A stretch of 15,005 bases of DNA from CAZGKW01 sp964526295 (GCA_964526295.1 CAZGKW010000072.1:1-15005); one strand, 5' to 3'. Shown: positions 1 through 7,480, counted from the stretch's first letter. Made by a program: numbers and translations. Notes: generated from the sequence alone by a model not told the origin.

Positions 1-1850
1 TTGACGAAGATGCCGATGGCCACGCCCTGCTGGATGTCGAAAACGTTCGCGTCCGACGACCCGTCCGGGCAAACTTCCCCTTTGCGGGCGTTGCCGTGCA
101 AATCCACGATATAGATGTCGTCGAAGGACTTCATCAGGCTCTGCCGCATCCCGCGGAAGGTCGGGTTGTCCAGATAGGCGTGATTCGTGACGAACGCAAG
201 GATTCCGTGGCCCGTGCGCTCGATCCGCCATTGGCCGAAGCGGATGAACTTCACGTAGTCGTCCTGGAGCCACTTGGGGTTCTTCTCGCCGAGGGGCTTG
301 CCGTCCAGCTTGTAGTAGGGCTCAAGCTGGCGGCCGATCCAGGTCTGGCGCTTCTTCTTCTTGCCCTTGACCTGGACGTATTCCCAGGAGGCGTTGGCCG
401 AGTGGCCGGAGTACGGCGGATTGCCCAGGACCACCATGATGGGCTTGTCGCGCTTGATTTCGGCGGCGGCGTTCGCTTCCTCGGCGATCCAGCCCGCCAG
501 CAGGTGTTCGCTCTGCTTGACGGCTTCCTCGAGAGTGTTCGTCAGGTAAACGCCCAGCCGCTCGTCGCTCTCGAATTCGTAGCCCAGGTCCTTCAGCTCG
601 ATGCCCAGCTTCATGTGCGAGACGGCGTACGGGGCCATCAGGAGCTCGAAACCGAACAGACGCGGCAACAGGTGCGTCTCGGCGTAGGCGTTGAAGCCGC
701 CGGCCTGGCCCCGCTCCATGAGCGACTCGTGAATCAACCGGATGACGAAGTAGAGGAACGTCCCCGTGCCGCACGCCGGGTCCAGGATGAACACCCCGTC
801 GTCGGCCAGGCCGCGCCGTTTGTCAAACCGCTCGCGCAACAGGTGATCGACGCTCCGCACGATGTACGAAACGACCGGCTCGGGCGTGTAGTACACGCCG
901 CGCATCTCGCGGATGTGCCGGTTGTACTCCGCAAGGAGTGTCTCGTAAAAATGGACGACGGGGTCTTCCTTCTTGGTGCGGCGACCGAAGTCCTTCAGGA
1001 TCTCCGAGAAGTCGGCCTGGTCCATCACGTCGGCCAACTCGTCGACCAGCCAGGCGATGGAGCGGTCCAGGTCGGGACCGGCAATCTGGCCGAACAGTTT
1101 CCGGAGGAAGGGATTGGTGCGCGGCAAGTCGAAAACGGCTTTCTGCCGCGTGAACTCCGGGTCGGTTGAATTCTGGGCCCGGGCGGCGAACAGGCCGTAG
1201 GTTACGGTCTGGGCGTACATGTCGGCGAACTGCTCGGGGGTCAGGTCGTGGATGAGCGTCTCTTTGAACGCTTCGAACTGGCCGTGAAGCTGGTCGCCGG
1301 CGGCCTCGGCGCGGAACGTTGCGATGACGAGGTCGTGCAGCTCCTGCGTGAGGCGCGCCAGACGCTTGGCCAGGGGAATGGGGCGGCCGATCTCCGGCGG
1401 TGCGTGTGCCAGGAAGTCCCGGAGCACGGCCAGCACGGCTTCCGGGCCGCCCTCGGCGGGCGTGATCTTGCCGGCGGAGTCGCTTCGGGCCAGGCGGGCT
1501 TCGGCCCGGCGCTTGCCGTCGGTGTACCAGCGGAACTCGAGGAAGTCGGTCAGCATGAGGTTCGGGAACCGCTGCAGGTAGCGCTGGAGTTGTTCGGATG
1601 CTTCGGCCTCGTCGAGACTGCGCCCGACGTCCTTGGCTTCAATGTGGCCGACGGTCCGCTGGCCGCGGCGGAGGAGAAAATCGACGCTGGCGCCGGGGAT
1701 GCCCGCCGGTTCGGCGATGACGGTGAGGCGGCCGTCAAGGGCCTTGAGGAGGCCTTCGAGGTTGCCGTAGTGGGTACGTTCGGAGGCGCCGGGCGCACGG
1801 AGTTTGGTCTGAAGAGCCTTCAGGTAGGGCTTGAACGCGTCCAACGCCAT
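1..1850 (-). CDS. Single-chain restriction-modification enzyme (type ISP/IIG-like N6-adenine DNA methylase), 3' end cut by window
   Basis: The reading frame is open from the ATG at 1850 to the window edge (616 codons), so the C-terminus is missing. Seen: an N-terminal PD-(D/E)xK-like nuclease signature (D57, then E71-A-K73 in HIEAKDVG); the pre-methylase motif GVYYTPEPVVSYIV; SAM-binding motif I DPACGTGTFL at about 357-366; and catalytic motif IV NPPY at about 477-480, followed by SGHSAN, typical of large N6-adenine methylases annotated as type ISP. Known for the family: one polypeptide cuts and methylates DNA, with a C-terminal target-recognition domain. I see no Walker-type helicase between nuclease and methylase, and the roughly 280-residue spacing leaves little room, so it resembles motor-less IIG/IIL enzymes more than LlaBIII. 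The ATG at 1850 is chosen because the nearest upstream ATG (1867) is followed at once by TGA. Shine-Dalgarno is weak. It may be co-transcribed with two small upstream genes. Confidence 0.9.
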   Translation of the reverse strand, partial: MALDAFKPYLKALQTKLRAPGASERTHYGNLEGLLKALDGRLTVIAEPAGIPGASVDFLLRRGQRTVGHIEAKDVGRSLDEAEASEQLQRYLQRFPNLMLTDFLEFRWYTDGKRRAEARLARSDSAGKITPAEGGPEAVLAVLRDFLAHAPPEIGRPIPLAKRLARLTQELHDLVIATFRAEAAGDQLHGQFEAFKETLIHDLTPEQFADMYAQTVTYGLFAARAQNSTDPEFTRQKAVFDLPRTNPFLRKLFGQIAGPDLDRSIAWLVDELADVMDQADFSEILKDFGRRTKKEDPVVHFYETLLAEYNRHIREMRGVYYTPEPVVSYIVRSVDHLLRERFDKRRGLADDGVFILDPACGTGTFLYFVIRLIHESLMERGQAGGFNAYAETHLLPRLFGFELLMAPYAVSHMKLGIELKDLGYEFESDERLGVYLTNTLEEAVKQSEHLLAGWIAEEANAAAEIKRDKPIMVVLGNPPYSGHSANASWEYVQVKGKKKKRQTWIGRQLEPYYKLDGKPLGEKNPKWLQDDYVKFIRFGQWRIERTGHGILAFVTNHAYLDNPTFRGMRQSLMKSFDDIYIVDLHGNARKGEVCPDGSSDANVFDIQQGVAIGIFV

Positions 1851-1886
1851 GGCGGCCCCGATCACATGGGTTTCAGCGACAGGGGT

Positions 1887-1915
1887 AGATTAGCGTAGGG
1901 ACAGGGGGTCGGCAA
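1887..1915 (-). promoter_or_regulatory. Possible weak promoter of the restriction-modification gene, with paired direct repeats
   Basis: On the minus strand TTGCCG (1910-1915) lies 17 bp upstream of TAATCT (1887-1892), which are 4/6 and 3/6 matches to sigma-70 boxes. A near-identical repeat, GACAGGGGT on the plus strand, occurs at 1878-1886 and (with one extra G) at 1900-1909, with starts 22 bp apart. One copy abuts the -10 box and one lies in the spacer. This layout would suit an operator, but no binding protein is known, so the call is tentative. Confidence 0.3.
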
Positions 1916-1947
1916 GTGGAATCGCGCAGAGTCCTCGGACCGCACTG

Positions 1948-2205
1948 TCATTCAGCCGGATCGTTAGGCTGCGGATGCAACTCCATTGCCGGTTGGTCTG
2001 GCAGCCGCTCGGGGCTTCGGACTTCGATTCTGACAACTGGGCCGGCCGGAAGCTCCAGAAGGCCACAAGACAGACCGCGCGCGTCCTTCTCAATGGACAC
2101 CGGGAGATCTCGGGTGTTGCGTATGGCAGCTATAGCCGACTCAACTCGTGCTGCTGCGCCTGCGATCTTGCTTTCAAAGCTCATCCGAATGCGCACATTC
2201 CTCAA
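1948..2205 (-). CDS. Small hypothetical protein (about 78-85 aa)
   Basis: Not recognised. The frame starts at TTG 2205 or, giving 78 aa, at ATG 2184 (MSFESKIAGAAARVESAI). Neither has a strong Shine-Dalgarno sequence. The N-terminal half is Ala-rich and probably helical. The middle (VSIEKDARGLSCGLLELPAG) reads like a small beta-rich domain, and the tail is Pro/Asp-rich. It has no signal peptide or membrane segment. Codon use includes ATA, AGA and many A/T-ending codons, unlike the rest of the window, which suggests acquired DNA. It lies 42 nt downstream of the 61-aa gene and 97 nt upstream of the restriction-modification gene on the same strand, so an accessory role beside that enzyme is possible, but this rests on position only. 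Confidence 0.45.
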   Translation of the reverse strand: MRNVRIRMSFESKIAGAAARVESAIAAIRNTRDLPVSIEKDARGLSCGLLELPAGPVVRIEVRSPERLPDQPAMELHPQPNDPAE

Positions 2206-2249
2206 CTTGCCGCCAGGCCCATCGCAAGAGGCGGGACTTGCGTCAACTG

Positions 2250-2435
2250 CTAGCGGGCCACAACCCGAACGTTGCGCGAGTCCTCCTTGAACTGTCGATA
2301 CTGACGAAGGAACTCGGGCACATCCTCGTTAGGGAAAGGAACCTGCTTGGTGACGCGTTGCCCTTGGCTACGGCTGGTGGCGGTCTTGTGAAGTGCCTCG
2401 CGCTTTTCCTCGAAAGACATGCTCGCCCGTCTCAT
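2250..2435 (-). CDS. Small hypothetical protein (61 aa), first gene of the restriction-modification block
   Basis: Not recognised. The start at 2435 is well supported: GGAGGT at 2441-2446 sits 5 nt before the ATG, and a TTGACC/TACGAT promoter lies about 45 nt upstream of the start. The protein starts MRRASMSFEEKREALHKTAT. It is highly charged and likely helical at the N-terminus, has a Pro/Asp/Glu segment at about 33-40 (PFPNEDVP), and ends with the basic helix-like stretch EFLRQYRQFKEDSRNVRVVAR. It has no cysteines and no membrane segment. Size, charge and place ahead of a restriction-modification gene would fit a controller or accessory protein, but I see no helix-turn-helix I can defend. 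The MSFExK motif near its start also occurs near the start of the next small gene. Confidence 0.6.
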   Translation of the reverse strand: MRRASMSFEEKREALHKTATSRSQGQRVTKQVPFPNEDVPEFLRQYRQFKEDSRNVRVVAR

Positions 2436-2479
2436 GCCTGACCTCCGAAGGGGACGCCCAGCCTCCCCTGCAATTGGCG

Positions 2480-2509
2480 ATCGTATCGACTGTCCGACGT
2501 CCAGGTCAA
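2480..2509 (-). promoter_or_regulatory. Sigma-70-like promoter for the small-gene/restriction-modification block
   Basis: On the minus strand TTGACC (2504-2509) is separated by 18 bp from TACGAT (2480-2485). This gives a predicted start near 2473 and a leader of about 38 nt before the ATG at 2435, with its strong GGAGGT. The boxes match sigma-70 at 5/6 and 4/6, which stands out in GC-rich DNA. It lies in about 280 bp of otherwise gene-free sequence between the 61-aa gene and the dehydrogenase. Confidence 0.45.
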
Positions 2510-2623
2510 CAGAAAAATGCTTTCGACCCCCAAGATATAGGGGGCACCCCCCCAGGGCCCACACAAGAGGCATCTCCTGCCGCCCCGCATACATACCACA
2601 TTTCCACCAGGAAGCAAGCCGCT

Positions 2624-2719
2624 ACTTCGCGCGTACTCCCTATCGATCCGCACCTGGCCGCAGTCGAGGCACCGGCACCGGCGGCGGACGAACTCGGTGC
2701 ACGGCGTGCCGTCGGCCCG
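2624..2719 (-). pseudogene. Possible Cys-rich (zinc-ribbon-like) remnant just after the dehydrogenase stop
   Basis: Directly after the TGA at 2720-2722, the same frame continues as RADGTPCTEFV, then RRRCRCLDCGQVRIDREYARS. The codons over this stretch almost all end in G or C, as in real genes here, and the C-x-C-x2-C spacing resembles a zinc ribbon. No usable start codon lies between the TGA and this segment, so it is not an independent gene. It could be the tail of a decayed gene, a chance frame, or a readthrough extension of the dehydrogenase. Codon quality fades beyond about 2624. Low confidence. Confidence 0.2.
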
Positions 2720-3607
2720 TCACTGGCCCAGCTTCTCGATGACGGCGAACAGGGCCTGGGTGCCGTCGCGGCCGTGGCCCTGGGCCGAGGCCGCACGGAA
2801 CAGCGTCTCGGCCAGTGCCGCCCCGGGCAGGGGCACGCCCAGCTCGTGGGCCGCCCCGTGGGCCAGGTCCAGGTCCTTGAGCTGGTAGTCGACGAAGAAG
2901 CCCGGGGCGAAGTCGCCCGCCACCATCTTCGGGGCGAGGTTCTCGAGCATCCAGCTCCCGGCCGCCCCGGACGAGACGGCCTCGAGCATCGCCTTCAGGT
3001 CGACTCCGGACGCCTTCGCCAGGGCCAGCGCCTCGGCTGCCGCCACCAGGTGCAGCGCCCCCAGGACCTGGTTGCACAGCTTGACGAGGTAGCCCGCCCC
3101 CGGCTCGCCGCAGTACGTGATGGTCCGGCCCATCGTCTCGAGGACGGGCCGGGCCCGGTCGAAGTGGTGCCGCCGGCCGCCGCACATGATGCTCAGGGTG
3201 CCTTTCCGGGCGCCGACGTCGCCGCCGGAGATGGGCGCGTCGATGAATCCCGCCCCCTTGGCGGCGAGGGCCTCGTGGCACGTGCGTCCCGCCGACGGGG
3301 CGACCGTCGAGCAATCGACGTGAATCAATCCTTCGTGTGCCCCGGCGACGACGCCCCGCTGCTCGTCCAGGACGACCTCCAGGACGTCCGGCGTGTCGGA
3401 GACGCAGGACAGGGAGACGTCGCTGGCGGCGGCGACGGCGGCGGGCGAGTCGGCGACCTCGGCCCCGGCCTCGGCCAGCGGCCGGGCCTTCTCGGCGGTC
3501 CGGTTGTAGACGGTCATCGGGTAGCCGGCCTTCATGGCGTTGCGTGCCATGGGGGCCCCCATGATGCCCAGGCCGATGAAACCGACGCGGAGGTCCTTCT
3601 CTGGCAT
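2720..3607 (-). CDS. Beta-hydroxyacid dehydrogenase (tartronate-semialdehyde reductase / 3-hydroxyisobutyrate dehydrogenase family)
   Basis: 295 aa, the usual length for the family. The Rossmann fold is at the start: GFIGLGIMGAPMA at about 9-21, with YNRT at 34-37 at the end of the second strand, a pattern common in NADP(H)-preferring members. The substrate loop DAPISGGDVGA is at about 123-133. The catalytic segment GAGYLVKLCNQ puts the catalytic lysine at K176 and the conserved Asn at 179. KDLDLA (about 244-249) is the family's C-terminal cofactor motif. These enzymes interconvert a short beta-hydroxyacid and its semialdehyde in the cytoplasm. Exact substrate cannot be read from the sequence: 2-hydroxy-3-oxopropionate, 3-hydroxyisobutyrate and succinic semialdehyde reductases look alike. 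Start at ATG 3607 has AAAGGA 6 nt upstream. It follows the QueG-like gene by 28 nt and is very likely its operon partner. Confidence 0.9.
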   Translation of the reverse strand: MPEKDLRVGFIGLGIMGAPMARNAMKAGYPMTVYNRTAEKARPLAEAGAEVADSPAAVAAASDVSLSCVSDTPDVLEVVLDEQRGVVAGAHEGLIHVDCSTVAPSAGRTCHEALAAKGAGFIDAPISGGDVGARKGTLSIMCGGRRHHFDRARPVLETMGRTITYCGEPGAGYLVKLCNQVLGALHLVAAAEALALAKASGVDLKAMLEAVSSGAAGSWMLENLAPKMVAGDFAPGFFVDYQLKDLDLAHGAAHELGVPLPGAALAETLFRAASAQGHGRDGTQALFAVIEKLGQ

Positions 3608-3635
3608 GGCGGTCCTTTCCGGAGGGTCGAAGCGT

Positions 3636-4562
3636 TCAGTCGGCGGCGTCGCCCTTTCGCGGCGGCGCTTCGTTCAGCTTCCATCGCTCCCGCTCGATAA
3701 GCGGGCGGCGGAACGTGGCCTCGATGCGGCCGGTCTTTTCGAGGTGGTCGAGGCAGGCCCGCAGGCACCCGCGGCCGACGCAGATCGCCAGGTGCCGGAA
3801 CCGGTCGTAGAGGAACCGGCTGTACCCGGGCTGCTCGCCCTCGGGCTCGTCGCCCGTCCAGAAGGGCGAGAACCGGGGGTCGCGGCCGGCGTGGACGCGG
3901 CAGCAGGCCCCCTCGTCGAACGGGGCGTGGCCGAACGTCCGGCCCTCGATGGTGAACGTGACGTCGCGGTCCCGGCCGATCGCGCAGGCCTCGCATTCCC
4001 TGGCGCAGGCGAGGCACCCGTCGCAGATCCGGCCGTCGAAGAGCGGCGTCGGCTCCAGGCGGGCGTCCGTCAAAACGGCGAAGACCCGCTGCCGCGGGCC
4101 GAACTGCGGCGTCAGGAGCACCTTCGACAGGCCCAGCTCGCCCAGGCCCGCCGCCACGCCCATGACGCGGAGCGAGACCATGCCGTCGGGGCCGGCGGGC
4201 TGGTCGTCGCGGACCGGGCGGCCGACGTGCGGCCGGAACGGGTTATGGACCGGGACGCTCGTGTAGCCGTCGGCTTCGAGCTCCAGGCAGGTCCGCCGGA
4301 GGACCTGCGGGGCGACGACTTCGTTGAGATACCAATAAGCGTCACAATTGTACGCCTGCCAGTAAGTGCCCTCTTCGACGGTCTTCAGGACGCCCCGCGG
4401 GTGGCGGACGGCGACGGCGATGGCCGTCTCGGTCTGGGGATAGATCGTGCGGGGGTGCAAGAGGGGCGGGGCCCCGTCGAAGCGGGCGATCGGCGCGAAA
4501 CCGACCAGGTCGGCCCCGGCCTCGCGGGCGGCCCGGCGGACGCGGTCTTCCAGGGGTGGCAT
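3636..4562 (-). CDS. QueG-like / reductive-dehalogenase-like 4Fe-4S protein
   Basis: 308 aa from ATG 4562, which has GGAGG four nt upstream. A longer in-frame start at 4652 lacks such support and would begin inside the promoter. Residues 10-165 resemble the cofactor-binding half of epoxyqueuosine reductases and reductive dehalogenases, with GLGELGLSKVLLTPQFGPR at about 139-157. A ferredoxin-type motif C180-x2-C183-x2-C186-x3-C190 follows, with C193 nearby. Instead of the textbook second cluster motif there is C220-C221 and C261-x4-C266-x3-C270. It lacks the C-terminal HEAT repeats of some QueG proteins. Family members reduce substrates with a corrinoid and two 4Fe-4S clusters in the cytoplasm. 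True QueG activity in queuosine synthesis is doubtful because no tRNA-modification gene is near and it shares an operon with a sugar-acid-type dehydrogenase. The class call is firm; substrate unknown. Confidence 0.75.
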   Translation of the reverse strand: MPPLEDRVRRAAREAGADLVGFAPIARFDGAPPLLHPRTIYPQTETAIAVAVRHPRGVLKTVEEGTYWQAYNCDAYWYLNEVVAPQVLRRTCLELEADGYTSVPVHNPFRPHVGRPVRDDQPAGPDGMVSLRVMGVAAGLGELGLSKVLLTPQFGPRQRVFAVLTDARLEPTPLFDGRICDGCLACARECEACAIGRDRDVTFTIEGRTFGHAPFDEGACCRVHAGRDPRFSPFWTGDEPEGEQPGYSRFLYDRFRHLAICVGRGCLRACLDHLEKTGRIEATFRRPLIERERWKLNEAPPRKGDAAD

Positions 4563-4593
4563 CTTTCCTCCCTGTGCATCCATTCCCCGAAGC

Positions 4594-4622
4594 ATTGTGC
4601 GACCGGAGTGCGGCATTGCCAA
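4594..4622 (-). promoter_or_regulatory. Promoter of the QueG-like/dehydrogenase operon
   Basis: On the minus strand TTGGCA (4617-4622) is 17 bp from CACAAT (4594-4599), matching sigma-70 boxes at 5/6 and 4/6 with ideal spacing. The -10 box ends 31 nt before ATG 4562, and a GGAGG lies in the short leader. It occupies the divergent region shared with the rhamnosidase gene. For the plus strand I see only a weak TTGCAC (4647-4652) / TAACCT (4670-4675) pair, about 150 nt before the rhamnosidase. Confidence 0.5.
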
Positions 4623-4707
4623 GGGGAAAACCGGATCGGCGGACATTTGCACGCGGCCCGCGCGGCCGGTAACCTGTCAGGCCCGGTATTCAGGGGCTGT
4701 GTCATTG

Positions 4708-4746
4708 CCTCCCTGTGCCCTGGCGGGAGAGGGGCGGGGTGAGGGG
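4708..4746. repeat. Intergenic C/G-strand-biased element of the CCCTCACCC...CTCTCCC type
   Basis: The plus strand reads CCTCCCTGTGCCCTGGCGGG, then AGAGGGGCGGGGTGAGGGG. CTCCC and GGGAG can pair as a short stem, and the minus strand shows the CCCTCACCCC...CCTCTCCC pattern found as a dispersed intergenic element in many environmental bacterial genomes (from memory, not searched). It lies between the two divergent genes. Confidence 0.35.
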
Positions 4747-4825
4747 GGCCGGCGCCTGTTGTGCGTGAGAGTTCGGGGAGCCGCGATGCGGCGCGGGCGC
4801 ACGGGAGGTCGCAAGGAGACACCCG

Positions 4826-7480
4826 ATGGGCGAAGCCAGGCCGACGTACCTCCGCTGCGAGTACCACGTGGATCCGCTCGGCATCGGCGAGACCGGGCCC
4901 CGCCTCTCGTGGGAGATCGCCGACGCCCGCCGCGGGGTCCGCCAGACGGCGTACCAGGTCCTCGTGGCGAGCACCGAGGAGGCCCTGGCGGCCGGCCGCG
5001 GCGACCGGTGGGACTCGGGCCGCGTCGCCTCCGACCGGACGTGCCACGTCGTCTATGCCGGCGAGCCTCTCGGGTCGCGCCAGGAGTGCTGGTGGAAGGT
5101 CCGCCTGTGGCTGACGACGTCGCCGCCGGGGGCGCCCCAGCCGGGGGAGGCGACCGGCTGGAGCGAGCCGGCCCGCTGGACGATGGGCCTGCTGGACGCC
5201 GCCGACTGGCAGGCGGAGTGGGTCGGCTACGACGTGGGGGCCGTGCCGCTGCTGCGCCGCGCCTTCCGCGTCGAGAAACCCGTCCGCCGGGCGACGGTCT
5301 ATGCGACGGCCCTCGGGGAGTACGAGCTGTCGCTGAACGGCGGCCGCGTCGGCGACGCCCGCTTCACCCCCGGCTGGACGGAGTACCGCAAACGGCTCTA
5401 CTATCAATCATCTGATGTGACGGGGCTCATCCGGGGCGGCGAGAACGTCCTCGGGGCGATGCTCGCACCCGGCTGGTACGCCGGGCACATGGGCCTGCGG
5501 TGGCCGCACTTCTACGGGTCGGCGCTGCGGCTGCGGGCCCAGCTCGAGATCGACTACGCCGACGGCACCCGCGAGGTGGTGCCGACCGACCGTTCCTGGC
5601 GGGCCCTCGGCGGGCCGATCCTCAGTTCGGACCACTGGATGGGCGAGACCTACGACGCTCGCCGGGAGCGGCCCGGCTGGGACGCGCCCGGCTACCGGGC
5701 CCGCGGGTGGCGGCGGGTGGCGACCGGCGGTGGGACGGACGTCCCCCTGGAGCCGCACCCCGGCGCGGCGGTCCGGACGTTCGAGGAGATGCATCCGGTC
5801 GCCGTCACGGAGCCGGGGCCGGGCGTGTGGCTCTTCGACCTGGGGCAGGAGTTCGCCGGCTGGGCCCGCCTCCGCGTCCGGGGGGAGCGGGGCACGCGAA
5901 TCGTCCTGCGGTTCGGCGAGGTGCTCGAGCCGGACGGCACGCTCCACACGGCGAACCTCCGGGCCGCAAAGTGCACCGACACGTACGTCCTCCGCGGCGG
6001 GGGCGAGACGGAGGTCTGGGGGCCGCGGTTCACGTTCCGGGGATTCCGATACGTCGAAGTCCGGGGCTTTCCCGGCCGGCCGGGGCCGGAGGCGGTCACG
6101 GGCGTCGTGGCGAAGGCCGACACGCCGCCCGCCGGCCGCTTCGAGTGCTCCGACGCGATGCTCAACCGGCTGTGGAGCAACATCCTGTGGACCCAGCGGG
6201 CGAACTTCCTCGAAGTGCCGACCGACTGCCCCCAGCGGGACGAGCGGCTCGGCTGGACCGGCGACGCCCAGATCTTCATGCCCGCCGCCGCCTGGAATAT
6301 GGACGTGGCGGCATTCCTCACCAAGTGGCTCGTCGACCTGGCCGACGCCCAGCGGCCCGACGGCGCGTTTCCCGACCAGGCCCCGGACGTGGGCGTGGGC
6401 GACGCCTCGGCGGCCTACGGCGACGCCGGCGTCACCTGCCCCTGGCTCATGTACCGGGTCTACGGGGACCGGCGGGCCCTGGAGGCGCACTACGAGGGGA
6501 TGGTCCGGTGGATCGAGCACTGCCGGACGCACAGCCGGGGCCTCGTCCGCCCGGCGGAGGGCTACGGCGACTGGGTCAACCTCGGCGCCCCGACGCCGAA
6601 GGCCCTCGTCGCGACGGCCTGGTTCGCCCACTCGACGGACCTCGTGGCCCGAGCGGCCCGGGTCCTCGGTAAGGTGGCCGACGCGGAACGGTTCGAAGGG
6701 CTTTTCGGCGAGGTCCGGGAGGCGTTCAACCGGGCCTACGTCTCCGAGGACGGGCGGGTCGAGGGCGACACGCAGGCCGCCTACGCCCTGGCCCTGGCGT
6801 TCGACCTTCTGCCGGAGGCGGTGCGGCCCAAGGCGGCCGAGCGCCTCGTCGGTGACATCCAACGGCGCGGCGGGCACCTGACGACCGGCTTCATCGGCAG
6901 CCAGGTGGTGCTCGACGCCCTGGCCGAGACGGGCCACCTCGACGTGGCCTACGCCCTCCTGACGCGGACGGCGTTCCCCTCGTGGGGGTTCTGCGTCGAG
7001 CACGGGGCGACGACCGTCTGGGAGCGGTGGGATGCCGTGGGCCGCGACGGGGAGCTGCACGACCCGGAGATGAACTCGTACTGCCACTTCGCCTTCGGGT
7101 CGGTCGGGGCGTTCCTCTACCGGACGGTGGCGGGGATTCGGGCGGCGGAGCCGGGCTTTGAACGGACCGTCATCCGACCGCGGCCGGGCGGCGGGACCAC
7201 GTCGGCCAAGGCGAGCTACCGTTCGATCCGGGGCACGGTCGAGGTGGCGTGGGAACTGGAGCGGGACCGCTTCAGGCTGGACCTGACGGTCCCGCCGAAC
7301 ACGTCGGCCGCGGTTCACGTGCCCGCCCGGGACGCCTCGGAGGTGACCGAGGGCGGCCGGCCCCCGACCGACGCGGCGGGCGTGCGGCTCGTCCGGGCAA
7401 AGGACGGGGAAGCCGTCTTCGACGTCCCGGCGGGGACCTACCGGTTCGCATCGAGCGGGCGGTTCGAGCCGCGAACGTGA
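4826..7480 (+). CDS. Alpha-L-rhamnosidase, glycoside hydrolase family 78
   Basis: 884 aa, full length for GH78. The enzyme removes terminal alpha-L-rhamnose from glycosides or pectin oligosaccharides by inversion. N-terminal beta-sandwich domains cover about 1-425 (LRCEYHVDPLGIGETGPRLS near the start; FDLGQEFAGWARLRV at about 337-351). The (alpha/alpha)6 catalytic barrel spans about 436-770, and a C-terminal beta domain follows. The GH78 signature DCPQRDERLGWTGDAQ at about 467-482 places the general acid at E473. VWERWD at 731-736 places the candidate base at E733. The 260-residue separation matches that of the two catalytic glutamates (E636 and E895) reported for the Streptomyces avermitilis enzyme. 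No signal peptide, so it probably works in the cytoplasm on imported oligosaccharides. AAGGAG lies about 8 nt before the ATG. It is divergent from the QueG-like operon. The stop codon lies in a hairpin loop. Confidence 0.95.
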   Translation: MGEARPTYLRCEYHVDPLGIGETGPRLSWEIADARRGVRQTAYQVLVASTEEALAAGRGDRWDSGRVASDRTCHVVYAGEPLGSRQECWWKVRLWLTTSPPGAPQPGEATGWSEPARWTMGLLDAADWQAEWVGYDVGAVPLLRRAFRVEKPVRRATVYATALGEYELSLNGGRVGDARFTPGWTEYRKRLYYQSSDVTGLIRGGENVLGAMLAPGWYAGHMGLRWPHFYGSALRLRAQLEIDYADGTREVVPTDRSWRALGGPILSSDHWMGETYDARRERPGWDAPGYRARGWRRVATGGGTDVPLEPHPGAAVRTFEEMHPVAVTEPGPGVWLFDLGQEFAGWARLRVRGERGTRIVLRFGEVLEPDGTLHTANLRAAKCTDTYVLRGGGETEVWGPRFTFRGFRYVEVRGFPGRPGPEAVTGVVAKADTPPAGRFECSDAMLNRLWSNILWTQRANFLEVPTDCPQRDERLGWTGDAQIFMPAAAWNMDVAAFLTKWLVDLADAQRPDGAFPDQAPDVGVGDASAAYGDAGVTCPWLMYRVYGDRRALEAHYEGMVRWIEHCRTHSRGLVRPAEGYGDWVNLGAPTPKALVATAWFAHSTDLVARAARVLGKVADAERFEGLFGEVREAFNRAYVSEDGRVEGDTQAAYALALAFDLLPEAVRPKAAERLVGDIQRRGGHLTTGFIGSQVVLDALAETGHLDVAYALLTRTAFPSWGFCVEHGATTVWERWDAVGRDGELHDPEMNSYCHFAFGSVGAFLYRTVAGIRAAEPGFERTVIRPRPGGGTTSAKASYRSIRGTVEVAWELERDRFRLDLTVPPNTSAAVHVPARDASEVTEGGRPPTDAAGVRLVRAKDGEAVFDVPAGTYRFASSGRFEPRT

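Noticed and set aside
96..1898. Plus-strand open frames (357 and 216 aa) over the left edge
   Set aside because: They lie opposite the methylase frame, which carries DPACGTG and NPPY. Their composition is the repetitive V/L/R/G pattern of antisense GC-rich DNA.
2521..2620. Possible terminator or RNA around the GGGGGCACCCCCCC stretch
   Set aside because: Only a short mononucleotide-rich palindrome with no stable extended stem or T-run in the right place.
4563..4652. Longer start (30 extra residues) for the QueG-like protein at 4652
   Set aside because: It would run through the TTGGCA/CACAAT promoter, and only the ATG at 4562 has a GGAGG.
2393..4742. Plus-strand frames of 435 and 402 aa opposite the dehydrogenase and QueG-like genes
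   Set aside because: These are shadows of clearly recognisable minus-strand proteins, with low-complexity content.
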